Source: an uncultured Bilophila sp.
GTDB taxonomy: Bacteria; Desulfobacterota; Desulfovibrionia; Desulfovibrionales; Desulfovibrionaceae
Assembly: GCA_902373525.1 (NCBI GenBank)
Contig: CABKMN010000137.1
Span: forward strand, 1 to 6,028
DNA: 6,028 bases
Reading direction: 5' to 3'
Shown piece by piece: positions 4,673 through 6,028 of this stretch. The translations under genes were made by a program, and so were the position numbers. The notes beneath the pieces were generated by a model that saw only the letters and a list, made by a program, of their open reading frames with translations, had not been told where the DNA came from and did no database searches. The stretch's first letter is position 1; each line of letters opens with the position of its first letter.

Positions 4673-5971
4673 ATGAGCACGATCGCTTCGGTTTGGGCCC
4701 GCGAAATTCTTGATTCGCGCGGCAACCCCACCATAGAGGTAGAAGTTTCCCTTGATTCCGGTCACGTTGGCCGCGCCGCCGTGCCGTCCGGGGCTTCCAC
4801 GGGCACGCGCGAGGCGCTGGAACTGCGCGACGGGGACAAGGCCCGTTATAAAGGCAAGGGCGTGAGCAAGGCCGTCGAAAACGTCAACACCGAGATCGCG
4901 GAAGCCGTGGTCGGCCTCGACGCGCTGCGTCAGGTGCAGGTGGACAACACCATGCTCGACCTCGACGGGACGGACAACAAGTCCCGCCTCGGCGCGAACG
5001 CCATGCTGGGCGTGTCCCTCGCCACGGCCCGCGCCGCCGCCGAATCGCTGGCCCTGCCGCTTTATCAGTACATCGGCGGCGTCAACGCCAAGGTGCTGCC
5101 CGTGCCCATGATGAACATCATCAACGGCGGCGCGCACGCCCCCAACAATCTGGACATCCAGGAATTCATGATCATGCCCATCGGCGCGCACTCCTTCGCC
5201 GACGGCCTGCGCATGGGCTCCGAAATCTTCCATACCCTGAAGACCATCCTCGCCGCCGACGGGCACATCACCAGCGTGGGCGACGAAGGCGGCTTCGCCC
5301 CGAACCTCAAGAACCACGACGAGGCGTTCAGCTACATCCTGAAGGCCATTGAGGAATCCGGCTACAATCCCGGTTCCGAAGTGGTGCTCGCCATCGACGC
5401 CGCGGCTTCCGAGTTCCACAAGAACGGCAAGTACATGATCGGTGAAAAGGGCGCGCTGAGCAGCCCGGAAATGATCGAATGGCTGGCCGAATTCACCGCC
5501 AAGTATCCGCTCATCTCCATTGAAGACGGCCTCGCCGAAGACGACTGGGACGGCTGGCGCGAACTGACCGACAAACTCGGGGACACCATCCAGCTGGTGG
5601 GCGACGACCTGTTCGTCACCAACCCCGACATCCTCGCCGAAGGCATCGAGGAAGGCATCGCCAACTCGATCCTGATCAAGGTGAACCAGATCGGCACGCT
5701 GACCGAGACCCTCGACGCCATCCAGCTCGCCAAGGAATCGGCCTACACCACCGTGGTGTCCCACCGTTCCGGCGAAACCGAGGACAGCTTCATCGCCGAC
5801 CTCGCCGTGGGCGTGAACGCCGGGCAGATCAAGACCGGCTCGCTCTGCCGCAGCGACCGTCTCGCCAAGTACAACCAGCTGCTCCGCATCGAGGAAGACC
5901 TCGACGACGCCGCCATGTACTACGGCCCCGTCATGGGCGCCAACATCGCCTTCGACGGCGAAGAAGACTGA
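4673..5971 (+). CDS. eno: Enolase (phosphopyruvate hydratase)
   Basis: A full-length 432-residue enolase that interconverts 2-phosphoglycerate and phosphoenolpyruvate with Mg2+ in glycolysis and gluconeogenesis, in the cytoplasm. All key positions are present: the mobile loop GASTG (Ser42), His155 in GGAHAPNN, Glu164 in IQEFM, Glu205 in GDEGGFAPN, metal ligands Asp242 (AIDAAASEF), Glu284 (SIEDG) and Asp311 (GDDLFVTN), catalytic Lys336 in the signature ILIKVNQIGTLTET, His364 in SHRSGETED, and Lys387 in GQIKTGS. The ATG at 4673 has GGAG 6 bases upstream and yields the standard MSTIASVWAREILDSRGNPT start; the in-frame codons upstream back to 4601 are leader. It appears to be transcribed alone: divergent from the BMP operon and followed at once by a strong hairpin. 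The sequence looks Desulfovibrionaceae-like. Nothing is missing or truncated. Confidence 0.99.
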   Translation: MSTIASVWAREILDSRGNPTIEVEVSLDSGHVGRAAVPSGASTGTREALELRDGDKARYKGKGVSKAVENVNTEIAEAVVGLDALRQVQVDNTMLDLDGTDNKSRLGANAMLGVSLATARAAAESLALPLYQYIGGVNAKVLPVPMMNIINGGAHAPNNLDIQEFMIMPIGAHSFADGLRMGSEIFHTLKTILAADGHITSVGDEGGFAPNLKNHDEAFSYILKAIEESGYNPGSEVVLAIDAAASEFHKNGKYMIGEKGALSSPEMIEWLAEFTAKYPLISIEDGLAEDDWDGWRELTDKLGDTIQLVGDDLFVTNPDILAEGIEEGIANSILIKVNQIGTLTETLDAIQLAKESAYTTVVSHRSGETEDSFIADLAVGVNAGQIKTGSLCRSDRLAKYNQLLRIEEDLDDAAMYYGPVMGANIAFDGEED

Positions 5972-5974
5972 TAT

Positions 5975-6024
5975 CGGGGAGGGGAAGGGGAGCCTTTTGA
6001 AAAAGGCCCCCCTTCCCCTCCCCG
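5975..6024 (+). terminator. Long G-rich hairpin after eno, probable terminator
   Basis: Arms 5975-5998 and 6001-6024 pair over 24 positions with a single A-C mismatch (5991/6008); the loop is GA. The outer arm is G runs (GGGGAGGGGAAGGGG) and the tip is GCCTTTT/AAAAGGC. It begins 3 bases after the eno stop codon. No U run follows within the window, but its stability and position make termination or 3'-end protection likely. Its architecture repeats that of the hairpin at 5-58. Confidence 0.78.
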
Positions 6025-6028
6025 AACC

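Noticed and set aside
4562..5764. 400-codon open frame on the minus strand opposite eno
   Set aside because: Its composition (many Gly, Val, His, Asp, Arg) is that expected of the antisense of a GC-rich gene, and the opposite strand is an unmistakable enolase.
5975..6024. G-quadruplex in the G-run hairpin arms
   Set aside because: Each arm has only three adjacent G runs of three or more bases, and the perfect hairpin would be favoured; the same holds at 5-58.

Overview
The window is GC-rich bacterial DNA, most likely from a member of the Desulfovibrionaceae (a sulfidogen of the Desulfovibrio/Bilophila kind). This rests mainly on the enolase, whose sequence, including the IKTGSLCRSDRLAKYNQLL stretch and the LDDA ending, matches my memory of that family. 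It is a judgement from recall, not a database match.

Layout: two divergent transcription units are separated by a 732-bp control region (3941-4672). To the left, on the minus strand, lies a three-gene unit: a secreted BMP/Med-family substrate-binding-like protein (3940-2783), an uncharacterised two-helix membrane protein (2762-1368) and a Sel1-repeat protein (1323-79). It ends at a very stable 26-bp hairpin (5-58). To the right, on the plus strand, lies enolase (4673-5971), followed by a second G-rich hairpin of the same architecture (5975-6024).

The main feature of the control region is a glycine riboswitch aptamer on the minus strand (about 4430-4329). It starts right after a good sigma70-type promoter (TTGACC, 17 bp, CATACT) and is followed by a 12-bp ghost-aptamer-like helix, two further hairpins, and a Shine-Dalgarno sequence lying in a small hairpin just before the BMP-family gene. 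The sequence therefore predicts that the three-gene unit is controlled by glycine, although none of its genes is a classical glycine cleavage or glycine symporter gene. This is the most interesting observation in the window.

The three minus-strand genes are closely spaced (20-bp gap or TTGA overlap, then 44 bp) and have no terminator between them, so they are probably one operon of unknown function: one exported binding protein, one membrane-anchored protein and one soluble helical-repeat protein. The enolase leader contains two inverted repeats that interlock as an H-type pseudoknot immediately before its ribosome binding site.
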